DNA of 64,000 nt, from contig CAJUID010000012.1 of NCBI GenBank assembly GCA_910585905.1, positions 1 through 64,000 of the forward strand. Direction: 5' to 3'. A program made the position numbers and the translations under genes. This stretch comes from an uncultured Lachnospiraceae bacterium. Lineage in GTDB: Bacteria > Bacillota > Clostridia > Lachnospirales > Lachnospiraceae. The notes under the pieces were generated by a model. The model was given only the letters and a program-made list of their open reading frames with translations, was not told the DNA's origin and searched no databases. This document shows positions 8,750 to 18,741 of the stretch, in pieces. Numbering within the stretch: position 1 is the first letter of the stretch; every line of letters starts with the position of its first letter.

Positions 8750-9847
8750 ATGGGACAGGAGAAGGATACAAAGCGCAGGATTCCATTGTGGGGAAAAATC
8801 TGTATTGGGGTTGTGGTGGTAATTCTGTTGACAGGCTGCACGGCATATGCAGCGATTAATTACTATTATAATCAGATGAATATTGAGTCGGATGATATGG
8901 TGGTTGATAGACAAGAAGAGATTTTTGATGAAGATGAAAATCCTGGCAATCTGAAGGAAGTAGACCCAGAGTCGATTCAACTAGATAGTGCATCAAAAGC
9001 TGAGAAGAGTTCTTCTGTAATCAATATACTGGTCTGTGGAGAGGAAGCAATCAATGATAATCGTGGACGAACAGACAGTATTATGATAGTAACAATCAAC
9101 CAGAAGGATAACAGGCTTGCGATTACATCAATTATGCGTGACACTTATGTCAGGATTCCAGGTTTTAGCGATAACAAGATTAATGCAGCTTATCACAATG
9201 GCGGTATGAAGACGCTGGTTGCCACGGTTAAAGAGAATTTTGGGATTGAGGTGGATGGCTATGTCCTGGTAAATTTTGATTCGTTCCAGCAGATTATTGA
9301 TGCGATTGGGGGAATTGATATTGAATTATCGGAAGAAGAAGTAAGGTATTTAAATAGCACAAATTATATTTCAAACCAGGCGTACCATAATCTGACAGTT
9401 GGTGTAAATCATATGAATGGAAACCAGGCGCTTGGTTATGCGAGAGTCCGTTATGTCAATAAGGATGGCAATGTCGGTGATTTTGCAAGAACGCTAAGGC
9501 ATCGCACTGTAATGTCAGCAATCTATGATAAGATGATGAAAAAGTCAACATTGGAGCTTGTCGCAATGATTCCTAAAATTCTGCCAATGCTGACGACGAA
9601 TATTAAGAAGGCAGATATAGTAAGCTATTTGACTGCAGGCGTACAAGTGCGTGACAAAAATCCAAAATTAAAGACGCTAAACGTCCCGGTAGAAGGGTGC
9701 TATAAAATAACCCGTGTCGGAAGAATGTCCGTAGTGCTTGCCAGTCCTCTGGACGAAAATGTAAAGCAGATGCATAAATTTATCTACGGAAGCGCACTTA
9801 AAGATAAGAAAGAAGAAGGAAGCGCGCATATTACAGTGGGACAGTAG
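8750..9847 (+). CDS. LytR-CpsA-Psr (LCP) family cell-wall ligase
   Basis: A 365-residue membrane-anchored protein: short cytoplasmic basic segment, one membrane helix at about residues 12-33, then an extracellular LCP domain. Conserved phosphate-binding residues are seen in GRTDSIMI and SIMRDTYVRIPG, followed by DGYVLVNFDSF and GYARVRY. LCP enzymes transfer undecaprenyl-linked anionic polymers to peptidoglycan. It lies 26 bp after the PFL gene. No polymer-synthesis genes are adjacent, so the substrate is unknown. Confidence 0.93.
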   Translation: MGQEKDTKRRIPLWGKICIGVVVVILLTGCTAYAAINYYYNQMNIESDDMVVDRQEEIFDEDENPGNLKEVDPESIQLDSASKAEKSSSVINILVCGEEAINDNRGRTDSIMIVTINQKDNRLAITSIMRDTYVRIPGFSDNKINAAYHNGGMKTLVATVKENFGIEVDGYVLVNFDSFQQIIDAIGGIDIELSEEEVRYLNSTNYISNQAYHNLTVGVNHMNGNQALGYARVRYVNKDGNVGDFARTLRHRTVMSAIYDKMMKKSTLELVAMIPKILPMLTTNIKKADIVSYLTAGVQVRDKNPKLKTLNVPVEGCYKITRVGRMSVVLASPLDENVKQMHKFIYGSALKDKKEEGSAHITVGQ

Positions 9848-9969
9848 AGGGTGGCTGCAAAAGAACCAAAGGACTTTTTAGAAAACCTTAAGGTAAACTG
9901 ATAACAGAATATGGTATACTGACTCATTAAATAGCGATAAAAGATAGCTCACGAAATGGAGGGGCAAAG

Positions 9970-11250
9970 ATGAAAGATATTAAAAAACCAGAATTTATGA
10001 AAGCGGCGCTGACGGCGCGAAGCCATCCCGCGGTGTTAGAGATGCTGATTGCCTTGCTGATCTTCTTTGTGGGAAGTATTCTTATGGGGGTATTACAGAC
10101 ACCATTCTTAACGGTATATCTGCTGAAAGATCAGGAATATATGAGCATGATATTTAGCAATTCCCTGGATTTTAATAAAATAATGAATATGATGTTGGCT
10201 ATGCCAGATTGGGTGATGATTGCCAACTTGTTTACAGAAATAGCTTTTATTATAATCGTTATCCTCTACTGCAGGCTGCTTGAAAAGAGGAAGCTTGTAA
10301 CAATGGGCTTTCGGAAAAAAGGAATGGCTGTAGAGTATTTAAGAGGGATTGCATTAGGCGCTGCGGCATTTGGTATGGCTTATGGGATTTGTGTCCTTAC
10401 GGGCAGTACCGTGTTTCATATAGTATCCTCAAAAGGCACAACTTGGCTGTATATTTTGGGGTTCTTTTTTGGATATCTCGTGCAGGGCATGGCAGAGGAG
10501 GTGATCTGCAGGGGATATTTGCTGGTGTCTCTTAGCAGGCGGTATAGTGTCACTGCATCTGTAATATTAAGCGCGGTGTTCTTTGCGATGTTACATGGGT
10601 TAAATGCAGGAGTTGGTTTTCTGGCATTTCTCAATCTAGCACTGTTTGGCATTTTTATGGGGCTGCTTTTTGTGCGGTATGAAAATATCTGGGTAGTGGG
10701 GGCAGTTCACAGCATATGGAATTTTGTGCAGGGAAACATATTTGGAATTTCAGTTAGCGGCAACAAGATTCAGCCGTCTCTCTTTACATCGGATATGGTA
10801 AAAGGAAGGGAATTTATTCATGGAGGCATGTTTGGGGCGGAAGGTGGCCTGGCAGTTACCATAGTGCTGCTTTTTGCAACTGCCTTGCTTATCTGGAATA
10901 TGTCAAAAGAAGGATATTTTATTCCTGCAAAGCCAGTGATAAACCCATATGACAATGTGCTGTATGGCAGCTTGATAAACCAGAATATGGATCAGAACCA
11001 AAATAACTATACGGGGCAGGACGGAATTCATAACCAGAACAATAATACTGGGTCAAATATAGGACAGAATGGAAATGTTTTTGGCGAAAATCCCAATACA
11101 TTTGGCAGCCAAAATTCTCCTGAGCAGCCAGCTTTTTCAAAGGCATACGAAAATATGGGGGTCAATCCCGAGGAAACTCCTTGGCATCCGAAAGAGGAAC
11201 AGGAGGAAAAGAGTATGACAGCGTTTGACCAAAATTATTTTAAAGATTAA
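9970..11250 (+). CDS. CPBP-family intramembrane protease with Asn/Gln-rich tail
   Basis: A 426-residue multipass membrane protein with about eight helices in residues 20-315. It has the CPBP/Rce1 motifs: EEVICR (motif 1), FAMLH (motif 2) and a third His in VGAVHSIWNF. These enzymes cleave or process membrane-bound peptides, often giving bacteriocin immunity. The last ~110 residues are a low-complexity cytoplasmic tail rich in Asn, Gln and Gly, unusual for the family. Its stop overlaps the 3' end of the convergent glycosyltransferase gene by 11 bp. An extended -10 TATACT at 9915-9920 probably serves as its own promoter. Confidence 0.88.
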   Translation: MKDIKKPEFMKAALTARSHPAVLEMLIALLIFFVGSILMGVLQTPFLTVYLLKDQEYMSMIFSNSLDFNKIMNMMLAMPDWVMIANLFTEIAFIIIVILYCRLLEKRKLVTMGFRKKGMAVEYLRGIALGAAAFGMAYGICVLTGSTVFHIVSSKGTTWLYILGFFFGYLVQGMAEEVICRGYLLVSLSRRYSVTASVILSAVFFAMLHGLNAGVGFLAFLNLALFGIFMGLLFVRYENIWVVGAVHSIWNFVQGNIFGISVSGNKIQPSLFTSDMVKGREFIHGGMFGAEGGLAVTIVLLFATALLIWNMSKEGYFIPAKPVINPYDNVLYGSLINQNMDQNQNNYTGQDGIHNQNNNTGSNIGQNGNVFGENPNTFGSQNSPEQPAFSKAYENMGVNPEETPWHPKEEQEEKSMTAFDQNYFKD

Positions 11251-12397
11251 ATATAGTGTGCAGTATCTCCGTCAAGCGGTTTTTGTACTGGTGGAGCTGC
11301 TGCACTTTCTTTTGTCCGTTTCGGGCAATCTGAATTCGTTCCTCAGGGTGTGTTAAATAGTATTCTGTTTTATTTATTAAGTCTTTGATTCCGTCAAAAA
11401 CAACGAGTTCTTTTCCGTTCTCAAATTGCTTACAGACCTCTTGGCGGTAATCTGTCAGCAGAAAGCCACCGCTTGCCAAGATATCAAAAGTGCGCAGAGG
11501 AATCCCATTTTCTATATTAGGAATCGTGAGGTTTAAGTTGATCTTAGAGTGATGAAAAATATATGGCATCTCTGTGTGGTATTGAGCTGCAGGGTGTATA
11601 TGTACTTTATGTAGCTGTTCACCCTTACTGGTAGTAAAGAGATGGACATCGTGCGTTAATGCAAGCGCGTTTAGAGCTTCTATACGGGCGTCCGCTGCAG
11701 ACTTGTAGGATAAGACAGATGTTGCAAAATGCATGCGCAGTTCTTCCAGAGAAGATGTCCCATTACACACTGTTGCATATTGGGACAGGGCGGTTAGGAT
11801 TTCGTCATTCAGCATTTCAGATAGCAGATTGCCGCCAGAGACATTTCTCTGTGCTTCCAGGGCAGCATCCATATATCCACAGAGATAGTCTGGGAGATGC
11901 CGGCACATCTCATCATACCGATTTTTATCATAGAGAGTACCGACAAAGGAAATCTCATAGTCAAAAGATGGCTCCACGGTCAGTTCATAAGTTGCATCAA
12001 GCTGTATTCCGGCAAGCGGAAGATAATAGGCGTGAGGAACTCCCTTTTGTCTTAGTACCGTGTACTCTTTATAATCGAAGAGAAAGATATAATTTTGAGG
12101 AAAAAAGATGGAGGAGTGCTGAAGGCTTAATAGCGGGGAGTCAAGTGTCCAGGAGGCATAGGGAATCCCAAGATTATTGCAAATGGTTCCAATTACCGCA
12201 TAGTAATTTAGAGAGAAAACTAGGTCGTAGCCAGCACCAGCATGTATCTTATTTAGGAAAGCTTCTTCAAATGCACTGTCTTTTATATGATTTTCAATAG
12301 GAAAAGCAAGGACATCCACAAGATGTCCCTGCTTGGTTAAAGTCATTATAATATCATCATAAGGGTAAATATCCCAGCGGTAAACTAATATTTTCAC
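11240..12397 (-). CDS. CgeB-like family 1 glycosyltransferase
   Basis: A 385-residue cytoplasmic protein with an N-terminal DUF3880-like half (MKILVYRWDIYPYDDI) and a C-terminal GT-B acceptor half in which NGIPLRTFDILASGGFLLTD is the typical nucleotide-sugar-binding segment. CgeB relatives decorate spores or surface structures with sugars. The start is GTG at 12397, with GGGGGA five bases upstream. It is a single gene, tail-to-tail with the CPBP protease and followed on its 5' side by a repeat element. The sugar and acceptor are unknown. Confidence 0.85.
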   Translation of the reverse strand: MKILVYRWDIYPYDDIIMTLTKQGHLVDVLAFPIENHIKDSAFEEAFLNKIHAGAGYDLVFSLNYYAVIGTICNNLGIPYASWTLDSPLLSLQHSSIFFPQNYIFLFDYKEYTVLRQKGVPHAYYLPLAGIQLDATYELTVEPSFDYEISFVGTLYDKNRYDEMCRHLPDYLCGYMDAALEAQRNVSGGNLLSEMLNDEILTALSQYATVCNGTSSLEELRMHFATSVLSYKSAADARIEALNALALTHDVHLFTTSKGEQLHKVHIHPAAQYHTEMPYIFHHSKINLNLTIPNIENGIPLRTFDILASGGFLLTDYRQEVCKQFENGKELVVFDGIKDLINKTEYYLTHPEERIQIARNGQKKVQQLHQYKNRLTEILHTIFNL

Positions 12398-12532
12398 GAA
12401 AATCCCCCATTCAGTTGTTTACTCTTCACAGCCATTCTACATATCATGCAGAAAACCACCCAGTTATACTGTCCTGCCGCAGCAAAACCAGCAGTTTTTG
12501 TTTTGCTTTTGCTGTTTAGAACAGCCTACACG

Positions 12533-12615
12533 AAAATTCCAGAAAATAGTCATCCTTTCTGTGCAGGACGACAAGTTTGGCTATTTTCTGAAATTAGTCG
12601 CGAATAATAATGTTT
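12533..12615. repeat. Dispersed hairpin-plus-tail repeat, copy 1
   Basis: A long inverted repeat has arms around 12535-12551 and 12579-12595, with the perfect core AGAAAATAG/CTATTTTCT (12541-12549 and 12581-12589). It is followed by a tail CTGAAATTAGTCGCGAATAA (12588-12607). Near-identical tails occur at 25.2 kb and 60.2 kb. The element ends on the stop codon of the activase-like gene, so it may also serve as its transcription terminator. The rest of the 217-bp gap holds nothing else I can identify. Confidence 0.6.
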
Positions 12616-15600
12616 TAGTCCATATTTTTAACCGCGGTGGAAAGCATCAGTTTAATTCTGTTTAACTGATTGACTTCACTTGCACCTGGATCATAGTCTA
12701 CTGCTACAATATTGGTATTAGAATATTGATGGCGGAGTTCCTTAATCACTCCTTTGCCTACGACATGGTTTGGCAGGCAGCCAAATGGCTGGGCACAGAC
12801 AATATTTGATACGCCAGAGCGAATTAATTCAATCATCTCTCCAGTCAGGAACCAGCCTTCCCCAGTCTGGTTGCCGCAGGATACGATAGGGGAAGCATAT
12901 TCCGCCAATGTTCGGATAGGCACTGGGGGTTCAAAGCGGCTGCTTGCTTTTAAAGCATCCTTTGCAGCTTTCCGGTAGTATTCCAGACAGTTGATCAGGA
13001 AGTTATTAATGCCTGCACTTGACTTCTTTTTTCCAAGGTATTCCGCCTGGAAATTTGCATTGTACAGTGAGTACATAAAGAAATCAAGCAGATCAGGACA
13101 GACAGCCTCGGCGCCTTCCTCTTCCAAAAGGTCAACCAGAAAGTTATTGGCAAGCGGAAGGAATTTCACAAGAATCTCGCCGACAATGCCGACGCGCGGT
13201 TTTTTAATATCCTTTAATGGCAATTCGTCAAAATCTTTAATGATACCTTGTATATTTTTCTTAAATTCTGCTTTTTTTCCATTTTGCACAGATTTTATGG
13301 CAGTGGAGAGCCATTTTTGATGCAGAGCATTGGCAGAGCCAGGTACTGCCTCATATGGCCTGGTTTTATACAGTACCCGCATAAACACATCGCCATAAAC
13401 AAGCGCCTGCATTGCCCGGTTAATCATTTTTAGATTAATATCCAAGCCAGGATTTTTTTCTATGCCTGCGCTCATGGAGATAACAGGAATCTGCGACATA
13501 CCAGCTTTTTCCAGTGCACGCCGGATAAAGCCAATATAGTTTGTGGCGCGGCATCCGCCGCCTGTCTGAGTGATAATAAGTGCCACTTTGTCAAGGTCAT
13601 ACCTGCCAGACAGTAGCGCCTGCATAAACTGGCCAACAACGAGAAGCGATGGGTAGCAGGCATCATTATTTACATATTTCAGTCCATAGTCCACACAATC
13701 TGGTGTGCTTGGGAGAACTTCAAAATGATATCCGCACGAGGAAAGTGCAGGCCCTAACAGGTCAAAATGGATTGGTGACATCTGGGGTGCCAGAATTGTA
13801 TAATCCTTCCGCATGTTTTCTGAAAAAACAGCGCGGTGATGTGCTGTGTCGCTCCTTGTCGGAAGAATTTTTTTGCGTTCCCTGTCACGCACAGCGGCAA
13901 GAAGAGAGCGGATTCGGATACGTGCGGCACCCAGGTTGTTTACTTCATCAATCTTTAAAACCGTGTAGATTTTATTTTGTTTTGTCAGGATATCGCTTAC
14001 CTGGTCCGTAGTAACTGCATCCAGGCCGCATCCAAAGGAATTAAGCTGTACCAATTCAAGGTCATTTCTGGTGCTGACATATGAGGCGGCACGGTAGAGT
14101 CTTGAGTGGTACATCCATTGATCCATAACAATAGTAGGACGGTCTACAGTTCCCAGCTCTGATATGCTGTCTTCTGTCAGCACAGCAACTCCAAACGAAG
14201 TTATCATCTCAGGAATACCGTGGTTAATCTCTGGGTCTATATGGTATGGCCTGCCGGAGAGCACAATGCCAGGGCACTTGTTTTGCTCCATGTAGCGAAG
14301 CACTTCCCGCCCTTTTTCTGTAATATCATCACGCACCGCCTGCATTTCCTTCCAGCCAGCGGCGGCAGCAGATTTGATTTCCGAAACAGGAATCTTATTT
14401 TCCTTGGAAAAGTATTCACAAAGCCGTTTTGTCAAAATCTTTTCATTTTCAAGTGACAGGAATGGGTTCTGGTATGTAATGGCCTCATCCCTTAATTCTT
14501 CCATATTGTTTTTAATATTTTCACCGTAGGAAGTGACAATTGGGCAATTGTAATGGTTATTTGCATCTTTTACCTCTGCGCGCTCATATGGGATACAAGG
14601 ATAAAAGATATAGCGGATGCCCTGGCGCACCAGCCAGGTAACATGGCCATGCGCAAGTTTTGCGGGATAACACTCTGACTCACTTGGAATTGACTCAATC
14701 CCAAGCTCATAAATCTTGCGGCTGGATTCCGGTGATAGGACAACCCGGTATCCAAGTCTTGTAAAAAATGTGAACCAGAATGGATAATTTTCATACATAT
14801 TCAATACGCGTGGGATACCTACTATGCCGCGTTTGGCTTCCGTTTCCTCCAGCGGGATATAATGAGAAAACAGCCGTTTGTTTTTATAGTCAAACAAATT
14901 AGGGATATTTTTTTCATTTTTCTGTTTCCCAATACCTTTTTCACAACGGTTTCCAGAGATAAACTGCCTATTTCCGGTAAAGCGGTTTATTGTTAAAAGG
15001 CAGTGGTTGGTACAGCCCTGGCACCGCGTCATAGATGTCTCAAAACGTAGGTCATTGATTTCCTGAATAGATAGCATGGAGGTCTTCTGCCCAGTATAGT
15101 GATCCCTCGCGATCAGTGCTGCGCCAAATGCGCCCATGATTCCGGCAATGTCCGGCCTAACGGCAGTACATCCAGAAATGCGCTCGAAGCTTCGGAGTAC
15201 CGCATCATTATAGAACGTACCACCTTGTACGACTACCTTTTTCCCTAAGTCTTTTGGGTCAGTCAGTTTGATTACCTTAAGCAGTGCGTTTTTAATAACA
15301 GAATAGGCAAGGCCGGCGGAGATATCTGCCACACTGGCACCCTCTTTCTGTGCCTGTTTTACCTTGGAATTCATAAAAACGGTACAGCGGGAGCCAAGGT
15401 CAATCGGATTTTCAGCATAAAGTGCTACTTTAGCAAAATCTGCTACCTCATAATTCAAGGATTTGGCAAATGTCTCAATAAATGAACCGCATCCAGAAGA
15501 GCAAGCTTCATTAAGCTGTACCTTGTCTACGGAATGGTTTTTGATTTTAATACATTTCATATCTTGTCCGCCGATATCTAGAATACAGTCTACCTCTGGC

Positions 15601-16835
15601 TCAAAAAACGCGGCGGCATTATAGTGGGCAACAGTTTCTACCTCACCTTCATCTAACATTAGCGCAGCTTTGATCAAAGCCTCGCCGTAGCCTGTTGAGC
15701 AGGAACGGACAATCTTTGCGCCCTCCGGCATCTTAGAATAGATTTCCTTAACTGCTTTTAGGGCTGTCTTTAGCGGGCTGCCGTTGTTGCTGTTATAGAA
15801 TGAGTACAGCAGGGAACCGTCCTCGCCGATCAAGGCAGCTTTCGTTGTAGTGGAACCAGCATCAATTCCAAGAAATAAATCACCTGTATAGTTCGCTAAA
15901 TCACCTTTTTTAACATCCTTTTTTGAATGCTCTGTAAGGAAGTTATTGTATTCTGTCTCATCATGAAATAGGGGCTCCATACGGGTTACCTCAAATTCCA
16001 TATGAATTTCCTCAGAAAGTTTCTGGGATAGATTGCCTAACGAAGTCTGGCAGTCTTCTTTGGCATTCATTGCGGCACCAGATGCGGCAAATAGATGCGA
16101 GTGTTCAGGCGCAATGATCTGTTCACCGGTAAGGTGCAGTGTATCAATAAAGCTCTGGCGAAGCTGCGTTAAGAAATGAAGCGGGCCGCCAAGAAACGCG
16201 ACATTACCACGGATTGGCTTTCCGCAGGCAAGACCGCTTATTGTCTGGTTCACCACTGCCTGAAAGATGGAAGCTGACAAATCTTCTTTTGTAGCTCCCT
16301 CATTAATCAATGGCTGTATATCGGATTTGGCAAAAACACCACATCTAGCTGCTATGGGGTAAATTGCCTCATAATTTTTAGCATATTCGTTTAGGCCGGC
16401 TGCGTCAGTCTTAAGCAGCGTTGCCATCTGGTCAATAAAAGAACCGGTGCCACCTGCGCAGATTCCGTTCATACGCTGATCAATCCCACCGGTAAAGTAG
16501 ATGATTTTGGCATCTTCCCCGCCAAGCTCAATTGCGACATCCGTATGTGGCGCATAGTCTTTGAGTGAAGATGCAACGGCAACAACCTCCTGTACAAATG
16601 GTATGTCGAGGTGCTTGGAGAGAGTTAAACCGCCGGAACCTGTAATCATAGGGGATACCGGTAAATCACCTAGTTCGTTGTATGCATCCTGAATGATGGA
16701 TGCCAGAGTTTCCTGAATATTAGCATAATGCCTCTGGTAATCGGAGAATATAATTTCTCCTTCGGTATTAAGAATTGCAATTTTTACGGTAGTGGAACCA
16801 ATATCAATTCCAAGGGTATTATAATTTATTTTCAT
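12615..16835 (-). CDS. Tandem 2-hydroxyacyl-CoA dehydratase activase-type protein
   Basis: A 1406-residue protein fusing two BadF/HgdC-type ATPase modules (about 5-260 and 320-590), a CxxC-x3-C segment near 625 (CQGCTNHC), a DUF2229 region (about 665-900) and an HgdB-like C-terminal part. Nucleotide loops are DIGSTTVK (11-18) and DAGSTTTK (325-332). HgdC holds one [4Fe-4S] cluster between two subunits through two Cys 39 residues apart; here C126/C165 and C445/C484 repeat exactly that spacing, so one chain could build the whole site. Such giants are common in clostridia but the substrate is unknown. The start has GGAG 9 nt upstream. Confidence 0.88.
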   Translation of the reverse strand: MKINYNTLGIDIGSTTVKIAILNTEGEIIFSDYQRHYANIQETLASIIQDAYNELGDLPVSPMITGSGGLTLSKHLDIPFVQEVVAVASSLKDYAPHTDVAIELGGEDAKIIYFTGGIDQRMNGICAGGTGSFIDQMATLLKTDAAGLNEYAKNYEAIYPIAARCGVFAKSDIQPLINEGATKEDLSASIFQAVVNQTISGLACGKPIRGNVAFLGGPLHFLTQLRQSFIDTLHLTGEQIIAPEHSHLFAASGAAMNAKEDCQTSLGNLSQKLSEEIHMEFEVTRMEPLFHDETEYNNFLTEHSKKDVKKGDLANYTGDLFLGIDAGSTTTKAALIGEDGSLLYSFYNSNNGSPLKTALKAVKEIYSKMPEGAKIVRSCSTGYGEALIKAALMLDEGEVETVAHYNAAAFFEPEVDCILDIGGQDMKCIKIKNHSVDKVQLNEACSSGCGSFIETFAKSLNYEVADFAKVALYAENPIDLGSRCTVFMNSKVKQAQKEGASVADISAGLAYSVIKNALLKVIKLTDPKDLGKKVVVQGGTFYNDAVLRSFERISGCTAVRPDIAGIMGAFGAALIARDHYTGQKTSMLSIQEINDLRFETSMTRCQGCTNHCLLTINRFTGNRQFISGNRCEKGIGKQKNEKNIPNLFDYKNKRLFSHYIPLEETEAKRGIVGIPRVLNMYENYPFWFTFFTRLGYRVVLSPESSRKIYELGIESIPSESECYPAKLAHGHVTWLVRQGIRYIFYPCIPYERAEVKDANNHYNCPIVTSYGENIKNNMEELRDEAITYQNPFLSLENEKILTKRLCEYFSKENKIPVSEIKSAAAAGWKEMQAVRDDITEKGREVLRYMEQNKCPGIVLSGRPYHIDPEINHGIPEMITSFGVAVLTEDSISELGTVDRPTIVMDQWMYHSRLYRAASYVSTRNDLELVQLNSFGCGLDAVTTDQVSDILTKQNKIYTVLKIDEVNNLGAARIRIRSLLAAVRDRERKKILPTRSDTAHHRAVFSENMRKDYTILAPQMSPIHFDLLGPALSSCGYHFEVLPSTPDCVDYGLKYVNNDACYPSLLVVGQFMQALLSGRYDLDKVALIITQTGGGCRATNYIGFIRRALEKAGMSQIPVISMSAGIEKNPGLDINLKMINRAMQALVYGDVFMRVLYKTRPYEAVPGSANALHQKWLSTAIKSVQNGKKAEFKKNIQGIIKDFDELPLKDIKKPRVGIVGEILVKFLPLANNFLVDLLEEEGAEAVCPDLLDFFMYSLYNANFQAEYLGKKKSSAGINNFLINCLEYYRKAAKDALKASSRFEPPVPIRTLAEYASPIVSCGNQTGEGWFLTGEMIELIRSGVSNIVCAQPFGCLPNHVVGKGVIKELRHQYSNTNIVAVDYDPGASEVNQLNRIKLMLSTAVKNMD

Positions 16836-17059
16836 AATTAACTACTCCATTCTGGTGCGCATGTTTTTGGTTCTGTAACTGTATAAACATATGGAACAGT
16901 TACTATGTAATATGCAAAACTCACCATAATGCCCTATTATATGACAAGTTTTTTGCAAATGCAAGAAAAATGACGAAAACTGCGGACTGTAAAAAGTTCC
17001 AAAAATGGGCGGTGGTGGAACCAATTCCCTGGCAGGGGAATATAATATAGAAAAAAGTG

Positions 17060-17671
17060 ATGGAAATGAGTCAGATGAATTATGAGTATTGTGATGGGGT
17101 AACCCATACCATCAAAAAGGGTGATACGCTGTATGAAATCAGTCGGAAATACAATGTAGCCTTGGCGCTTCTGCTTCGTGCAAATCCTTATGTTGATGTT
17201 TTTAACCTGCAAGTGGGAGATACAATTTGTATTCCAACCAGCCAGGGACAGATGACGCCTTATCCGGTAAGTGGGATGTCGCCGGAAGCGAACAGCATGG
17301 GAAATATGGTTCGCCAGAGCAGGATGATGCAGGGGGAGGAGGAGATTACCTGCACAGGTGAGATTAGAAAGCCTGCTGCAAAAAAAGCTCCTCAGCCTGC
17401 TCCAGATGGGCAAATGCCAAATGTAGTGCCGCTTTCCGGCGTGGAAAACGGAACGGTAGGCCAAACTCCAGATGGACAGAGGATGGAAATGGAATCCCAG
17501 GCAGAGATGCCTTCTGGGGAGTGGGAGAAATATGTAGTAAAGCCCGGTGATACCCTGGCGGATATCCTACAGGAAATGGATGGGGATTTAGGAAAGTTTT
17601 TGGAAAAGAACGATATTTCTACTATATATATGCTTCCAGGCGTGGCATATTACATTTGGGATTCAGATTGA
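17060..17671 (+). CDS. Double-LysM domain protein
   Basis: About 203 residues. A LysM domain occupies residues 15-60 (HTIKKGDTLYEISRKYNV ... VGDTICIP) and a second, more divergent one lies at the end (YVVKPGDTLADILQEMDG), separated by a Met/Pro/Gln-rich linker. LysM binds N-acetylglucosamine in peptidoglycan or spore cortex. There is no signal peptide, so it resembles spore-coat LysM proteins such as SafA more than a secreted wall enzyme (inference). The start is uncertain: GTG 17057, ATG 17060, 17066 and 17075 are in frame, and no clear ribosome site exists. A TATAAT at 17041-17046 would give an almost leaderless mRNA. Confidence 0.8.
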   Translation: MEMSQMNYEYCDGVTHTIKKGDTLYEISRKYNVALALLLRANPYVDVFNLQVGDTICIPTSQGQMTPYPVSGMSPEANSMGNMVRQSRMMQGEEEITCTGEIRKPAAKKAPQPAPDGQMPNVVPLSGVENGTVGQTPDGQRMEMESQAEMPSGEWEKYVVKPGDTLADILQEMDGDLGKFLEKNDISTIYMLPGVAYYIWDSD

Positions 17672-17704
17672 TAGTAAAATAGTTTATATGGCATGTCGGG
17701 GAAA

Positions 17705-17749
17705 AAGAGGGTTTTCTTGTTTGACAAAGGAAAGCCCTCTTACTATAAT
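17705..17749 (+). promoter_or_regulatory. Consensus promoter inside an inverted repeat
   Basis: TTGACA (17721-17726) and TATAAT (17744-17749) match the sigma-A consensus exactly with 17-nt spacing. The -35 is enclosed by arms AAGAGGGTTTTC (17705-17716) and GAAAGCCCTCTT (17730-17741), one mismatch. No T-run follows on the plus strand, so it is not an obvious terminator for the LysM gene. An operator for a dimeric repressor controlling the downstream rhomboid-mannosyltransferase operon is plausible. Confidence 0.7.
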
Positions 17750-17793
17750 GTGTAATAAGTGACCCCATTATATATAGAAAGGACAAGTATTCA

Positions 17794-18711
17794 ATGAATC
17801 AGATTTTAAATAAGTTGGAGCGCAAGTTCGGCCGTTATGCGATACCGGATTTGATTAAATATGTAGTTGCATTGTACTGTGCAGGTGCAGTGATTGGGAT
17901 GTTGAATCCACAAATCTATTATAGTTATTTGTGTTTAGATATGGACGCAGTATTCCACGGACAGGTCTGGAGGCTTTTTACGTTCCTAATTGAGCCATAC
18001 GGGTTTGCTGATGGGATGGGGATGCTAATCAGCATTATCTTCTTTTTATTTCAGGTAAATCTCTTCTTTTTATTTGGGCGTTCCCTTGAACAGGCATGGG
18101 GGACATTCCGCTTTAATATGTACTTTTTTTCGGGATATCTGCTCAATATTGTTGCAGCATTGATTTTATATTTGTCACCGCTCCATGCGTCGGTTTATGA
18201 TTCGGGATTCCAATATATTTACTGGTCCATGTTCTTTGCCTTTGCCCTGCTCAATCCAAATATGGAATTTCTTCTGTATATGGTGTTGCCAATCAAGGTG
18301 AAATGGCTGGCTATTCTGGATGCTGCCTTTATGCTGTATCAGATTTTTAGTAATATACGGTACGGATTCCTATATTTACAGTATAGTGGTAATGGGGCAG
18401 TTCAATATGCGGGCATGCACTTTAGTGTTGCAGTGGCGATTATAGTCGCTATGGCAAATTTCCTCATTTATTTCTTTGCCACAAGGAATTATCAGAGAAT
18501 TAATCCAAAGGAGATACACAGAAGGCGTGAATTCCGAAGAAAAACAGCAATGGGCGGACGTTATGAAGGTGGCGCACGGCATCGCTGTGCTGTTTGCGGC
18601 CGTACAGAGCTTGATGATGAAAATCTGGACTTTAGGTTCTGTTCAAAATGCGAGGGGAATTACGAGTATTGTTCAGACCATCTGTTTACCCACCAGCATG
18701 TGCGGAAATAG
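17794..18711 (+). CDS. Rhomboid-like membrane protein with C-terminal zinc finger
   Basis: A 305-residue protein with about six membrane helices (residues 20-230). The arrangement, WRLFTF after the first loop and GRSLEQAWGTFRFNMYF, is that of the rhomboid superfamily. The catalytic GxSG becomes YDSG (S137) and the helix-6 His region is GMHF (H209), so activity is doubtful; it may be a derlin-like pseudoprotease. A basic cytoplasmic linker leads to a Cys/His cluster at 264-301 (CAVC, CSKC, C293, H296, H300) that should bind zinc. It is followed 30 bp later by the mannosyltransferase gene, suggesting a shared transcript. Confidence 0.75.
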   Translation: MNQILNKLERKFGRYAIPDLIKYVVALYCAGAVIGMLNPQIYYSYLCLDMDAVFHGQVWRLFTFLIEPYGFADGMGMLISIIFFLFQVNLFFLFGRSLEQAWGTFRFNMYFFSGYLLNIVAALILYLSPLHASVYDSGFQYIYWSMFFAFALLNPNMEFLLYMVLPIKVKWLAILDAAFMLYQIFSNIRYGFLYLQYSGNGAVQYAGMHFSVAVAIIVAMANFLIYFFATRNYQRINPKEIHRRREFRRKTAMGGRYEGGARHRCAVCGRTELDDENLDFRFCSKCEGNYEYCSDHLFTHQHVRK

Positions 18712-18741
18712 ACATAAGATATTTTAAATTGGAGGATATAT

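Noticed and set aside
11659..12300. 213-codon plus-strand frame
   Set aside because: Antisense to the CgeB-like glycosyltransferase; composition rich in Arg/His and unlike a real protein.
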